From Psychrobacter sp. DAB_AL43B (GTDB lineage Bacteria > Pseudomonadota > Gammaproteobacteria > Pseudomonadales > Moraxellaceae): 64,000 nt of DNA. The notes under the pieces were generated by a model, which searched no databases, was not told the origin of the DNA, and saw nothing but the letters and a program-made list of their open reading frames with translations. Positions 1-8,099 of this stretch are shown piece after piece (within the stretch, counting starts at the first letter, position 1; the number at the start of each line of letters is the position of its first letter). Position numbers and translations under genes: made by a program. The stretch lies in assembly GCF_900168255.1 (NCBI RefSeq), contig NZ_LT799838.1, positions 806,001 to 870,000 on the forward strand. The letters run 5' to 3'.

Positions 1-183
1 CTTTATATGTTCATCAATGTAATCCAATGTCGCCATCATCACAGATTGTAAGTGGTTACGATTATAAAAGGTATCCAGTATTTCATCATCAATGCTATCA
101 CTTGCGCTGATATCGAGTGCGGCTAAGCTTGCATCATTCTCTTCAAAATGATGGTTAATGCGGTCATTATTGTCTTGATTCAT
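1..183 (-). CDS. Unknown protein, N-terminal part only
   Basis: Reading frame that begins with ATG at 183 on the minus strand and runs off the window edge after 61 codons. An AAGGAT-type ribosome binding site lies just upstream of the ATG. The visible part is acidic and polar (it begins MNQDNNDRINHH) and has no signal peptide or membrane segment. I do not recognise the family from this fragment. It is divergent from the secreted protein at 415. Confidence 0.6.
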   Translation of the reverse strand, partial: MNQDNNDRINHHFEENDASLAALDISASDSIDDEILDTFYNRNHLQSVMMATLDYIDEHIK

Positions 184-414
184 AGAGTATCCTTTGCCTT
201 GCTTATTCATTATTATCAAAAATAGTCAGAGTAAAAATAAGTGGTTTTTATTTTGAGATTACTCTGTGCGTTTATATTACTATAGCTAGGTTATGATGTC
301 GCTGCTAGTAATGAATAGGGTGATTAACATCACGCTATGAGGGTTCTTTTTTATAAAAAGTAAACAGTCCTTTATCGTTGCAGTGTATTGCACATATTAA
401 AGAGAGAATACAAT

Positions 415-1242
415 ATGAAAACACCTTTAGTCGTATTATTAGCAGTCGGGTTAACTTTAACTACTACGCAAATAAGCACAGCCAGCAATGTTGTTAATAG
501 CAAAAACGCGTCTAATATCAATAAGCCAGCTAAGATGAAAAAGTATCAATGGGCAACTGAGCTTTGCGAAAACGAAGCCTACTATGATGCTTCCAAAATT
601 TCTGTACAAAATATCGAAGACGGTTTTGAGATATTTAAGCGTCTGACGCAAGTGAATCTACCAAACTATGCGCCTTATACCCCAAAGGAGATGCGTCAGC
701 TGAACAGTCAGTCTATAGGTAAACTAGAAACAGATTATCTACAGTTAAGTACTCAAGTAGAGCGATTAACGACTATACCGAAGCAGTCGAATTTTGATAT
801 GAGTTTTTTTAAGAAAAAGCTACAGCAGGACATCACTAATGAATATCAGCTGAATCGTTTAGGGTTAATGGCTTATTTAGATATCGGGCAAGCGTTGAAG
901 GCGGCACCTAAAGTCTGTCAGGAATACCTAATACCGCTGAATCAAAGTCCGGAAAAATTGCAAGCTGCTTGGATGAGTTATACTTTAGAGCATATTCGAC
1001 AGCAAGAGAAAATTGGTAATACTGGTTATAGCAAAAATGCAATGAACCGCTATCGCTCAGAAAAAGCAGAAGATGCGGTCAGTTATGCGAAGCTCGGTCT
1101 AGTTGGCTATGCATGGAATAATTGTTTAAATAGTCATTATAGTAAGCAAGAGCTGAACCCTGAACAGGTAAATAAAGCACAACAAGTTTTTGAGAAAATC
1201 GTCTTTAAAAATACTATAAAATCAAAATGTGAGATGCCTTGA
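415..1242 (+). CDS. Hypothetical secreted protein
   Basis: A protein of about 275 residues. The start at 415 is preferred over an in-frame TTG at 388 because it puts a classic Sec signal peptide at the N-terminus (MKTPLVVLLAVGLTLTTTQ, likely cleaved after STA near residue 24) and follows an AGAGAGAA purine stretch. The mature part is mostly helical and polar, with four cysteines (CENEAYY, VCQEY, NCLNS and KCEMP) that could form two disulfides in the periplasm. No catalytic motif is recognised. It is a single-gene unit, convergent with phoH, and shares a bidirectional terminator with it. Function unknown. Confidence 0.75.
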   Translation: MKTPLVVLLAVGLTLTTTQISTASNVVNSKNASNINKPAKMKKYQWATELCENEAYYDASKISVQNIEDGFEIFKRLTQVNLPNYAPYTPKEMRQLNSQSIGKLETDYLQLSTQVERLTTIPKQSNFDMSFFKKKLQQDITNEYQLNRLGLMAYLDIGQALKAAPKVCQEYLIPLNQSPEKLQAAWMSYTLEHIRQQEKIGNTGYSKNAMNRYRSEKAEDAVSYAKLGLVGYAWNNCLNSHYSKQELNPEQVNKAQQVFEKIVFKNTIKSKCEMP

Positions 1243-1301
1243 TGTGAGAGAACTTTATAGCGTGGTTTTTTAATGAAAAAATTTAGTAAATGATAGATGA
1301 T

Positions 1302-1333
1302 AAAAAACCGGATATTAAATCCGGCTATTTTTT
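1302..1333. terminator. Bidirectional rho-independent terminator
   Basis: Perfect 6-bp stem CCGGAT/ATCCGG (1308-1313 with 1319-1324) and a 5-nt loop. It is flanked by A6 on the left and T6 on the right, so it can end transcription from both the secreted-protein gene and the convergent phoH. Confidence 0.8.
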
Positions 1334-1370
1334 GAATCAATACTAATAATTTATAATTTAAGGGTATGAA

Positions 1371-2468
1371 TTACATATGAGAGGTAGCATCTGCTATCGC
1401 TTGTTTGCGCTCTTGCTCAGCAATGAAGCGCTCTTGCCTACGTTTTTCTTCTAGTAGCAATTGCTCGTCATCAAAGACATCATAAGCCTCAACGATTTTT
1501 TGAACTAATTGATGGCGTACCACATCTTTTGAATCAAACTTGGTGATACGAATCTCTTCAATACCACTTAGGATTTCCATCGCTTGCGTCAGTCCTGATT
1601 TAGTACCGCGCGGCAAATCTACTTGGGTGATGTCACCGGTAATGACCGCACGTGAGCCAAAGCCCAAGCGTGTTAAGAACATTTTCATCTGCTCAGGTGT
1701 GGTGTTTTGTGCTTCATCCAAAATGACAAACGAGTTATTCAAAGTACGCCCACGCATATAGGCAAGCGGCGCCACTTCAATGATTTGCTTTTCAATCATC
1801 TTACTCACTTTCTCAAAACCAATCATCTCATACAGCGCATCATATAGAGGGCGCAAATATGGATCGATTTTTTGGGTCAAATCTCCCGGTAAAAACCCTA
1901 ACTTTTCACCAGCTTCAACCGCAGGACGTACCAGCAAAATGCGTTCAATCTCATTCCGTTCAATCATATCAACGGCACAAGCAACGGCCAGATAAGTCTT
2001 ACCGGTACCAGCAGGTCCAATACCAAACGATACATCAGAGGATAAAATATCCTTAACATAACGCTGCTGATTGCCACCGCGTGGGATGATTTTGCCGTTA
2101 CGTGTACGCAGGCTAATGGGCGTAAAGTCACTCGGCGCTTCTAAGTCTTCCTCTTCGTCAGTCGGCTCTTCATCTTCTTCTATATCTTCATCGCGTGCGA
2201 TGCTCGATTGAATGATGAGATGTAACTCTTCTGCGCTGATGTCTTTGGTGTTTTGCGCTTCATCGACCATTTTATAAATAATACGTTCGCCGCGTTCGAC
2301 ACCCGATATGTCGCCACTCAGACAGAAGTCGCCTTGGCGTTGGCTAATTTTGATATCGAGGCGTTGTTGAATGTATTTCATGTGGTTATTATATTCGCCA
2401 AGCACGGTTTTGAGCTGTGCTGGGGTCAAGGATTCAAATTTTATACGGCGGCTCATGGAATCAGTCAA
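1371..2468 (-). CDS. phoH: PhoH family ATPase (YbeZ/PhoH-like)
   Basis: 365 residues, about the usual length for bacterial PhoH/YbeZ. Walker A GPAGTGKT is at residues 151-158 and Walker B FVILDEAQN at 247-255. The N-terminal ~75 residues fit the KH-like region of the family, followed by a very acidic linker (about 93-110). The family is a cytosolic P-loop NTPase linked to RNA metabolism and usually coupled to YbeY. No ybeY follows here, so the gene appears monocistronic. Start choice: a TTG at 2468 has a well-placed AAGGA about 7 nt upstream, whereas the ATG at 2456 has none. I therefore prefer TTG, but a 4-residue shorter protein is possible. Confidence 0.9.
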   Translation of the reverse strand: MTDSMSRRIKFESLTPAQLKTVLGEYNNHMKYIQQRLDIKISQRQGDFCLSGDISGVERGERIIYKMVDEAQNTKDISAEELHLIIQSSIARDEDIEEDEEPTDEEEDLEAPSDFTPISLRTRNGKIIPRGGNQQRYVKDILSSDVSFGIGPAGTGKTYLAVACAVDMIERNEIERILLVRPAVEAGEKLGFLPGDLTQKIDPYLRPLYDALYEMIGFEKVSKMIEKQIIEVAPLAYMRGRTLNNSFVILDEAQNTTPEQMKMFLTRLGFGSRAVITGDITQVDLPRGTKSGLTQAMEILSGIEEIRITKFDSKDVVRHQLVQKIVEAYDVFDDEQLLLEEKRRQERFIAEQERKQAIADATSHM

Positions 2469-3001
2469 GCGATTATCCTTGTATTGGTTGCCCGCTGCTA
2501 TCGGTCATGCTTCCATGCGTCATAGGCGAACGAGCTTCAGAGATAAAATGGGTAGTCGTGCTTTATTGCTTTTAGATAGTAGAAATAAAAATGACGGAAA
2601 AATCGTTATTAGTGATATGAATGATAATAAGTAAATATCCTGCTTTCATTATGGTAGATAGTTTTTAAAATTCAAGCTATATAAAGGAATGCAGCGCTTT
2701 GTTTTTGTATGGGGATTGCAACTACTGAGATAAGTTTTTCTAGCTTGCTATTCACAGGCATGACAAAGGCTGCAAGAAATTTAGCTATTACAGGGTTTGG
2801 ACACTCTGCATAGCCGTTATGGATACTGTCAAGACCACGGCATGATAGATAATTTGTGGTAATCTATTGGTGAGATAATAGGGTAGTAACAACTGGGCTG
2901 AAAACGATAAAAAAACGAGCAGTTTTCTAAAAGTGTAAAGTTTTTGAGTAGGTACTAATCACGTATAAAAGCGTGCTAAATGGGCGATTATAGGAATAAT
3001 A
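2469..3001. other. Intergenic region with a decayed repeat copy
   Basis: This 533-bp stretch between the divergent phoH and ubiH has no convincing gene. It carries the promoters of both and, around 2700-2800, a degenerate minus-oriented copy of the dispersed palindromic repeat. AGGA about 7 nt before 3002 is the ubiH ribosome binding site. Confidence 0.55.
2700..2800 (-). repeat. Dispersed palindromic repeat, degenerate copy F
   Basis: The segment 2735-2781 matches the minus-strand core of the better-preserved copy at 28426 (TTTTTCTAGCTTGCTATTC followed by GACAAAGGCTGCAAGAAAT against TTTTTCTTGCTTGCTGTTC followed by GACAGAGGCTGCAAAAAAT). The outer arms are largely eroded. Confidence 0.5.
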
Positions 3002-4336
3002 ATGATGCAAAATATTCAATCAAATTCATCAAACTCTAATAATACTAAGCAATCTACTATGAATGATAATGCTAAAAATAAGGCTGCAATGACTGAGCAG
3101 CAGGTACTGATCGCGGGTGGCGGTCATGTCGGTTTGTCCTTTGCTTTGCTATTGGCGCATCATGGTATCGCCAGTACTTTGCTTGAAAAAAACAGCTATC
3201 CGGCCATCAGTCCCAGTGATGATAGTCAGCGCAGTCACTATTTAGACAGCCGCAATACTGCTCTGTCACGACGTACGGTACAGATTTATCAAGAGATTGG
3301 GCTGTGGGATGAATTGCAAAGTCATGCTTGCCGAATTGATGCGGTTCAAATCAGTGAACAAGGTAGCTTTGGACGCGCGCAACTGAATAAAGCGGATGAA
3401 AAAGTCGAGTCGTTTGGGCAAGTAATGGAAAACGCTTGGCTTGGACGTAAGTTGCTCCTTGCCGCCCAGCAAGAACCACTGATTACGCTCATTGATAATG
3501 CCAATGTTATCGCTGTTGTCCAACAAAGCGACAGCGTGATGTTAAGCTTTAGCTACTACGGTGAAGAAGAACACGAACAGCAATTACAAGGCAGCGTCTT
3601 AGTAGCTTGTGACGGTCGTGATTCTACTGTGCGCCAGCTGCTAGATATCACTACTACCAACTATGATTATGGGCAAACCGCCATTGTTGGCGTGGTAGAA
3701 ACGGACAAACCTCATGAGCATGTTGCTATTGAGCGTTTTAGCCCTGCAGGACCACTGGCGGTGTTGCCATTGACTGATCCAGAAGGCGATGGCAATGATG
3801 ACTATCAAGCAGGTTATAGACGTTCAGTCGTTTGGGTCTGTCCGAATGGGGAAGAAACGCAATACTTAGAAGACGATGCCCATTTCTTAGCGACTCTGCA
3901 GCAAGCTTTTGGTCAACGCGCTGGCACGTTTAAGGCCGCTGGTCGCCGCGGTGCCTATCCATTGACACGGGTACTGGCAGACAAGCAAGTCGATGGTCGC
4001 TGCGTCATCATGGGTAATGCGGCGCATACCTTGCATCCAGTCGCTGGTCAAGGCTTTAACCTCTGTATGCGCGATGCTCATGTACTGGCGCAAATGATGA
4101 GTGCCCAAGTGTTAAAAGGCGCAGATATTGGTGATCCTACGTTGCTGAAGCGCTATGAAAAGGCCCGTCAAACCGATCAAAAACGTGTTATTCGTTTTTG
4201 TGATGCCGTGGTACATGGATTTACTCATCCAAATCCAGCAGTGAAGCTGGCACGTAATGTAGCTCTGGTTGCCTTTGATAAATTGCCTAATATTAAACCT
4301 TTAATTGCCAACTACGCGATGGGCTTAAAATCATAG
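3002..4336 (+). CDS. ubiH: UbiH-like FAD-dependent ubiquinone hydroxylase
   Basis: 444 residues of the UbiH/UbiF/VisC/COQ6 monooxygenase family. The FAD dinucleotide motif GGGHVG is at residues 39-44, the central DG motif (ACDGRDSTVR) near 203, and the second FAD motif GNAAHTLHPVAGQG from about 338, where Asn replaces the usual Asp of GDAAH. The enzyme should hydroxylate the benzoquinone ring during ubiquinone synthesis at the inner face of the membrane, probably at C4 if it is the UbiH orthologue. The first ~30 residues are an unusual Asn/Ser-rich extension. A second family member follows at 5299 on the same strand. They look like an operon later split by an IS. Family certain; exact ring position inferred. 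Confidence 0.85.
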   Translation: MMQNIQSNSSNSNNTKQSTMNDNAKNKAAMTEQQVLIAGGGHVGLSFALLLAHHGIASTLLEKNSYPAISPSDDSQRSHYLDSRNTALSRRTVQIYQEIGLWDELQSHACRIDAVQISEQGSFGRAQLNKADEKVESFGQVMENAWLGRKLLLAAQQEPLITLIDNANVIAVVQQSDSVMLSFSYYGEEEHEQQLQGSVLVACDGRDSTVRQLLDITTTNYDYGQTAIVGVVETDKPHEHVAIERFSPAGPLAVLPLTDPEGDGNDDYQAGYRRSVVWVCPNGEETQYLEDDAHFLATLQQAFGQRAGTFKAAGRRGAYPLTRVLADKQVDGRCVIMGNAAHTLHPVAGQGFNLCMRDAHVLAQMMSAQVLKGADIGDPTLLKRYEKARQTDQKRVIRFCDAVVHGFTHPNPAVKLARNVALVAFDKLPNIKPLIANYAMGLKS

Positions 4337-4455
4337 TTCGTACAAGTGATATCCCGTTAATAATTTTATAAGTTACTAGGGCGTGTCCCTAATCTGGAAA
4401 AGTAAGTTCAAAAGCCTTAAAATATAGAGACTATTTCAAACATGGCCCTCTACAT

Positions 4456-4902
4456 ATGGCAAGAACAGTGCTCACTGATAATACATGGGAACAACTCCAA
4501 AGTACCATGAAAGCTCATGGCTGTCATACTTGGAAAAACGACAGACAAGTCATGGAAGCCATACTGTGGAAACTTCGTACGGGCGCCCCGTGGCGTGATA
4601 TACCGAGTGAGCTATGTCCATGGAAAACTGCCTACAATCGCTTTAATAGGTTGTCAAAAAAGGGGTTGTGGGAGCAATTTTTTTTGACCTACGAGCAAGT
4701 ATTGATGAAGAGTGGGTATTCGCAGATGGAAGCTACATCCGCTGTCACCAGCATTCAAGCGGCGCCAGACGAGGAGAGCTTCGAGCTACCGGAAAGTCAC
4801 GAGGTGGAACCACCACTAAGATTCATCTCGCCGTCGATTCGCATGGAAACCCGATTGATTTTAAAATCACTGGGGGTGATGTCCACGACAGCCAAGCGGT
4901 AG
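4456..4902 (+). CDS. IS5-family transposase, first frame (HTH domain)
   Basis: 148 residues if read without shifting. Residues 1-75 are the N-terminal DNA-binding part of IS5 transposases (LTDNTWEQL...PWRDIPSELCPW...YNRFNRLSKKGLW, DUF4096-like). After the T8 run at 4678-4685 the frame is out of register with the catalytic domain, so the real product is probably a fusion made by -1 slippage at T TTT TTG into the frame of the next entry. The last ~70 residues of this frame are then not functional sequence. Confidence 0.8.
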   Translation: MARTVLTDNTWEQLQSTMKAHGCHTWKNDRQVMEAILWKLRTGAPWRDIPSELCPWKTAYNRFNRLSKKGLWEQFFLTYEQVLMKSGYSQMEATSAVTSIQAAPDEESFELPESHEVEPPLRFISPSIRMETRLILKSLGVMSTTAKR

Positions 4903-5207
4903 ATGACATTATAGAGATGCTAACGGATGCGACCTACTTTATTGCTGATAAAGCTTATGATTCTGAAACCATTAGAACTAGGCTAAAGCAAGACAACATA
5001 AGCCCTGTCATCCCTAAAAGAAAAAACGCTAAGCAACCAGACCTAGCGTTTGATCACTATTTATATAAGCTACGACACTTGGTTGAAAACACATTTGCAA
5101 AGCTAAAACACTTTCGTAGTATTGCGACTCGCTACGAAAAACTGGCACGAAATTATAAATCTATGCTATATCTGGCTTGTACTATGATCCACTGCAAACT
5201 GAATTAG
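4668..5207 (+). CDS. IS5-family transposase, second frame (DDE catalytic domain)
   Basis: 179 residues carrying the DDE core: the first Asp in FADGSYIRCHQ, the second in IDFKITGGDVHDSQ/IADKAYDS, and the Glu in LRHLVENTFAKLKHFR. It lies -1 relative to the upstream frame and overlaps it across a run of eight T (4678-4685). It is probably expressed by programmed frameshifting rather than from its own ATG at 4668. Its stop overlaps the right terminal repeat, typical of compact IS5 elements. Confidence 0.85.
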   Translation: MGAIFFDLRASIDEEWVFADGSYIRCHQHSSGARRGELRATGKSRGGTTTKIHLAVDSHGNPIDFKITGGDVHDSQAVDDIIEMLTDATYFIADKAYDSETIRTRLKQDNISPVIPKRKNAKQPDLAFDHYLYKLRHLVENTFAKLKHFRSIATRYEKLARNYKSMLYLACTMIHCKLN

Positions 5208-5298
5208 GGACACGCCCTAAAGAAATCCAAAATTTAAGCTGCTGCTAACTGAGATAAATCTGAGCGGAGCGCATAAATAGCCACACAAAGGATGTTTT

Positions 5299-6603
5299 AT
5301 GAAAAATAACCATACGCTGATTATCGGTGGCGGTATCGTCGGTGCGACGCTTGCTCTCAAACTGGCGCAAGACAATGAACCTGTGACGCTTATTGATGCA
5401 CGCCCAAAGCGTGATGAAGCAGACTGGCAGCAAGTACTGAGTCAACGTGATGCGCGTGTCTATGCGCTTAGCCTTGCCAGTATTGAATTATTAAAAGAGG
5501 TTGGTGCTTGGCAAAAAATAGCAGCATCAAAGCGTAAAGCTGATTACTCGCAAATGCAGGTTTGGCAACTAAACGGTATGGGAGAGTTACTGTTTGGCGA
5601 TAGTGGTGACTCTAATAGCAGTACTAATGGTAATAGAAATATTGTTAATAATAGCAGCAACTCTGAGCCAAAAATGCTTGGTAGTATGGTTGAGCCAGCG
5701 GTTATCGAATACGCCTTATGGCAGCGTTTATCTGCTCCCGATGTCAGCCAATATCTAACCGTTATCGATGGGCACAAAGTTGTCGATATGGATTGGCTAG
5801 GCGCACAGCAGGGCTATCGTGTGACGTTGGATAACGATACCGTGATTGACGCAAATTTATTGGTCGGTGCTGACGGTCGTGGTTCATTCGTGCGCAAGCA
5901 AGCAGGTATTGAGCTGGATGTGCTTGATTATAATCAAACGGCGATTTGCTGTGCGATTCAAACTGAAAAGCCGCATCTAGCAACTGCTCGTCAAGCCATG
6001 CTACCGACAGGCACGTTGGCACTGTTGCCTTTAGCGGATATCACTGATGAAGATAAAGCCAATCCACAGCATTGGCAGTCTATTGTATGGACATTGCCAC
6101 GTAATCAAGCATTAGCGTTGATAGAAGAACACCCGCGCTACATCGCTGATAAACTCGCCGCTGCCAGTCATTATGAGCTTGGGGCTATCCATAAAATTGA
6201 GTCAATCGCTAGTTTTCCGTTAGCGGCACAGCAAGCAAAGACCTATGTCGCAGATAATTTAGTATTGATTGGCGATGCCGCCCACGGCGTTCATCCACTT
6301 GCTGGGCAGGGACTGAATTTGGGTATGCTCGATGTGAAAGCATTAAGCGAACAACTCACCCATGATTATGCGCGTAGTGGCAATAAGCTCTGGGGTGCCA
6401 ATCAAACTTTGCGTAGCTATGAGCGTTTGCGCCGTCCACATAACAGTTTGATGATGCACAGCTTTTCGGCGCTTAATTGGCTGTTTGCAGGCTCGCTAGC
6501 TCAGCTGCGTCCTATTCAACAAATTCGTAGTGAAGGCATGTATCGGGTGAGCAAAATCAAGCCATTGATGCGACTGTTTGCTAAGCAGGCGAGTGGGGTT
6601 TAG
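5299..6603 (+). CDS. UbiI/UbiF-like FAD-dependent ubiquinone hydroxylase
   Basis: 434 residues, same family as the gene at 3002. FAD motif IIGGGIVGATLAL is at residues 8-20, VGADGRGSFVR in the middle, and GDAAHGVHPLAGQGLNLG from about 325. It is the likely second ring hydroxylase of ubiquinone synthesis (C5 or C6 position; UbiI and UbiF cannot be told apart by eye). AAAGGA 6-7 nt before the ATG is a good ribosome binding site. A low-complexity Asn/Ser insert around residues 97-118 is unusual. The IS at 4379-5217 separates it from ubiH. Transcription may now depend on read-through of the IS. Confidence 0.85.
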   Translation: MKNNHTLIIGGGIVGATLALKLAQDNEPVTLIDARPKRDEADWQQVLSQRDARVYALSLASIELLKEVGAWQKIAASKRKADYSQMQVWQLNGMGELLFGDSGDSNSSTNGNRNIVNNSSNSEPKMLGSMVEPAVIEYALWQRLSAPDVSQYLTVIDGHKVVDMDWLGAQQGYRVTLDNDTVIDANLLVGADGRGSFVRKQAGIELDVLDYNQTAICCAIQTEKPHLATARQAMLPTGTLALLPLADITDEDKANPQHWQSIVWTLPRNQALALIEEHPRYIADKLAAASHYELGAIHKIESIASFPLAAQQAKTYVADNLVLIGDAAHGVHPLAGQGLNLGMLDVKALSEQLTHDYARSGNKLWGANQTLRSYERLRRPHNSLMMHSFSALNWLFAGSLAQLRPIQQIRSEGMYRVSKIKPLMRLFAKQASGV

Positions 6604-6654
6604 AGTTTAACTGAACTTTTTAATTGAACTCTTTAACTTAACTAAGGATGGCGT

Positions 6655-7353
6655 ATGAAAACTAAGTCATGGATGACGATAGGCGTTGTAATAGCTAGTT
6701 TTATTTTAGCCTCCTGCCAATCCACACCTAAAAATACCATGATAGATAAACAAGTATATGTTCCACCCAAAGTCTTAATAGAGCCACTTGCAGATACAGA
6801 CAATGATGGTGTTCCTGACATTATAGATAATTGTCCGAACACTCCTAAAGATGTGGTAACGGATGAGTATGGCTGTCCAGTAGCTGTTAATCTAATAGGA
6901 CCACTTATGATGGAGATTCGAGTATTCTTTGAGCGCCATAGTAATGATTTGCAAACGAAGTACTTGATAGAAGTGGAGAAAGTAGCGGAAAAAATGCATA
7001 GCGATCCTGAGCTGGTAGTGGTTTTGTCTGGTCATACCTCGGAGCCTGAAGCTGTGCAAATAGTAGTAGATATAAATGGGGAAATGAATCAAGTAGAAGC
7101 TGATAAACGTCAGTTAGGACGTGAGCGGGCACAGATAATAAAGAGTGCTTTGGTTAAGAGAAATATAGCTCGTGATAAAATCTATATGTTCGATTGCGCT
7201 GATAATATGCCGATTGCACCTAACGATACTGAGGAAGGCATGTCAATGAACCAACGTATTTATGGTAAAGCGTTAAAGGCAGATGATTTTTATACGGGCA
7301 GTGATCATGAGCAATCACTCACTTACTATAAAGAATTCTGTCAGCAATTTTAA
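6655..7353 (+). CDS. OmpA-like lipoprotein with TSP3 repeat, paralog 1
   Basis: 232 residues. Lipoprotein signal with lipobox LASC (Cys21), then a thrombospondin type 3 calcium-binding segment (DTDNDGVPDIIDNCP...GCP, about residues 46-75), then an OmpA C-terminal-like domain to the end. Such proteins normally sit in the outer membrane and bind peptidoglycan. Here the GHTS motif (about residue 126) has Ser where OmpA-type domains have the diaminopimelate-binding Asp, while the Arg of GRERA is kept. It is first of four related genes on the same strand. The next starts 12 nt after its stop. Start supported by AAGGATGG just upstream. Confidence 0.85.
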   Translation: MKTKSWMTIGVVIASFILASCQSTPKNTMIDKQVYVPPKVLIEPLADTDNDGVPDIIDNCPNTPKDVVTDEYGCPVAVNLIGPLMMEIRVFFERHSNDLQTKYLIEVEKVAEKMHSDPELVVVLSGHTSEPEAVQIVVDINGEMNQVEADKRQLGRERAQIIKSALVKRNIARDKIYMFDCADNMPIAPNDTEEGMSMNQRIYGKALKADDFYTGSDHEQSLTYYKEFCQQF

Positions 7354-7364
7354 AGGTATCAGCT

Positions 7365-8027
7365 ATGAATATACTATTAAGAAGTATGCTTGTCATTTCA
7401 ATCAGCGCTTTAACATTATCCGCCTGTCAAACCGCCGACTTGTCTAATCAAGCAACTCAAACTACTGATATACCAGTTGTTGAAGCTATTTTAGACAGCG
7501 ATGGCGATGGATATTCTGATGATATAGATATGTGCCCAGGCACGCCAATGAACATAGTAACAGATGAAAGAGGTTGTCCTTTTACGGGTATGGGGATAGG
7601 TCTAAAAATGGAATATCGTGCCTTTTTTGCAAAGGGTAGTAGTGAGCTATCACCCGAGTATCAGCTTGAGCTTGATAAAGTAGCAGCAAAGCTACAAGAG
7701 TACTATACGGCAACTATGCGTATTGAGGGGCACGCTTCGACAGATAAAATAGATGAAACATCAGTTTCTAGTTCACAATTGAATTCTCTATCAAGAAATA
7801 GGGCGCTTATCGTCAAAAACTATCTGATAATGCAGCATCAAATTGATCCTAATCGTTTAAGTACTTTTAGTTTTGGTGCTGAGCAGCCTATTGCCTCTTC
7901 TGATACTGAAGAAGGTAAGTCTATGAACCGCCGGGTTTATGGGGTAGCTATTGCAAATTTTGATAGCGAAGAGGAGATGTCCATGAACCGCCGAGGTTAT
8001 GGTATAACTACGGAGCTTGAAGATTAG
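7365..8027 (+). CDS. OmpA-like lipoprotein with TSP3 repeat, paralog 2
   Basis: 220 residues. Lipobox LSAC (Cys21), TSP3 repeat DSDGDGYSDDIDMCP...GCP (about 43-72) and an OmpA-like domain with GHAS in place of the usual GHTD and a conserved LSRNRA Arg. The very C-terminus repeats itself: EEGKSMNRRVYG is followed ~17 residues later by EEEMSMNRRGYG, from an imperfect ~48-bp DNA duplication. Translation is likely coupled to paralog 1 (12-nt gap, AAAGG site). Outer-membrane location is inferred from the lipobox, which has Gln rather than Asp after the Cys. Confidence 0.85.
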   Translation: MNILLRSMLVISISALTLSACQTADLSNQATQTTDIPVVEAILDSDGDGYSDDIDMCPGTPMNIVTDERGCPFTGMGIGLKMEYRAFFAKGSSELSPEYQLELDKVAAKLQEYYTATMRIEGHASTDKIDETSVSSSQLNSLSRNRALIVKNYLIMQHQIDPNRLSTFSFGAEQPIASSDTEEGKSMNRRVYGVAIANFDSEEEMSMNRRGYGITTELED

Positions 8028-8099
8028 TTATTAATTATTAGTTATTTAATATTCAATCAGCAGATTTTAGTTTAAAACAACTATCTAAAGGCAAATCAC

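Larger units (their letters stand above)
4379..5217 (+). mobile_element. IS5-family insertion sequence (about 839 bp)
   Basis: Perfect 15-bp terminal inverted repeats GGGCGTGTCCCTAAT (4379-4393) and its complement (5203-5217), each flanked by TA, consistent with a 2-bp TA target duplication. It contains two overlapping transposase frames joined by a probable -1 frameshift, as in IS427/IS1031-type IS5 elements. The element sits between ubiH and ubiI. The second transposase stop codon lies inside the right inverted repeat. Both ends and both frames look intact, so it may be active. Confidence 0.92.

Noticed and set aside
4668..5207. Second IS5 frame as an independent transposase gene
   Set aside because: It lacks the N-terminal DNA-binding part, its ATG is inside the upstream frame, and a T8 slip site explains production as a fusion.
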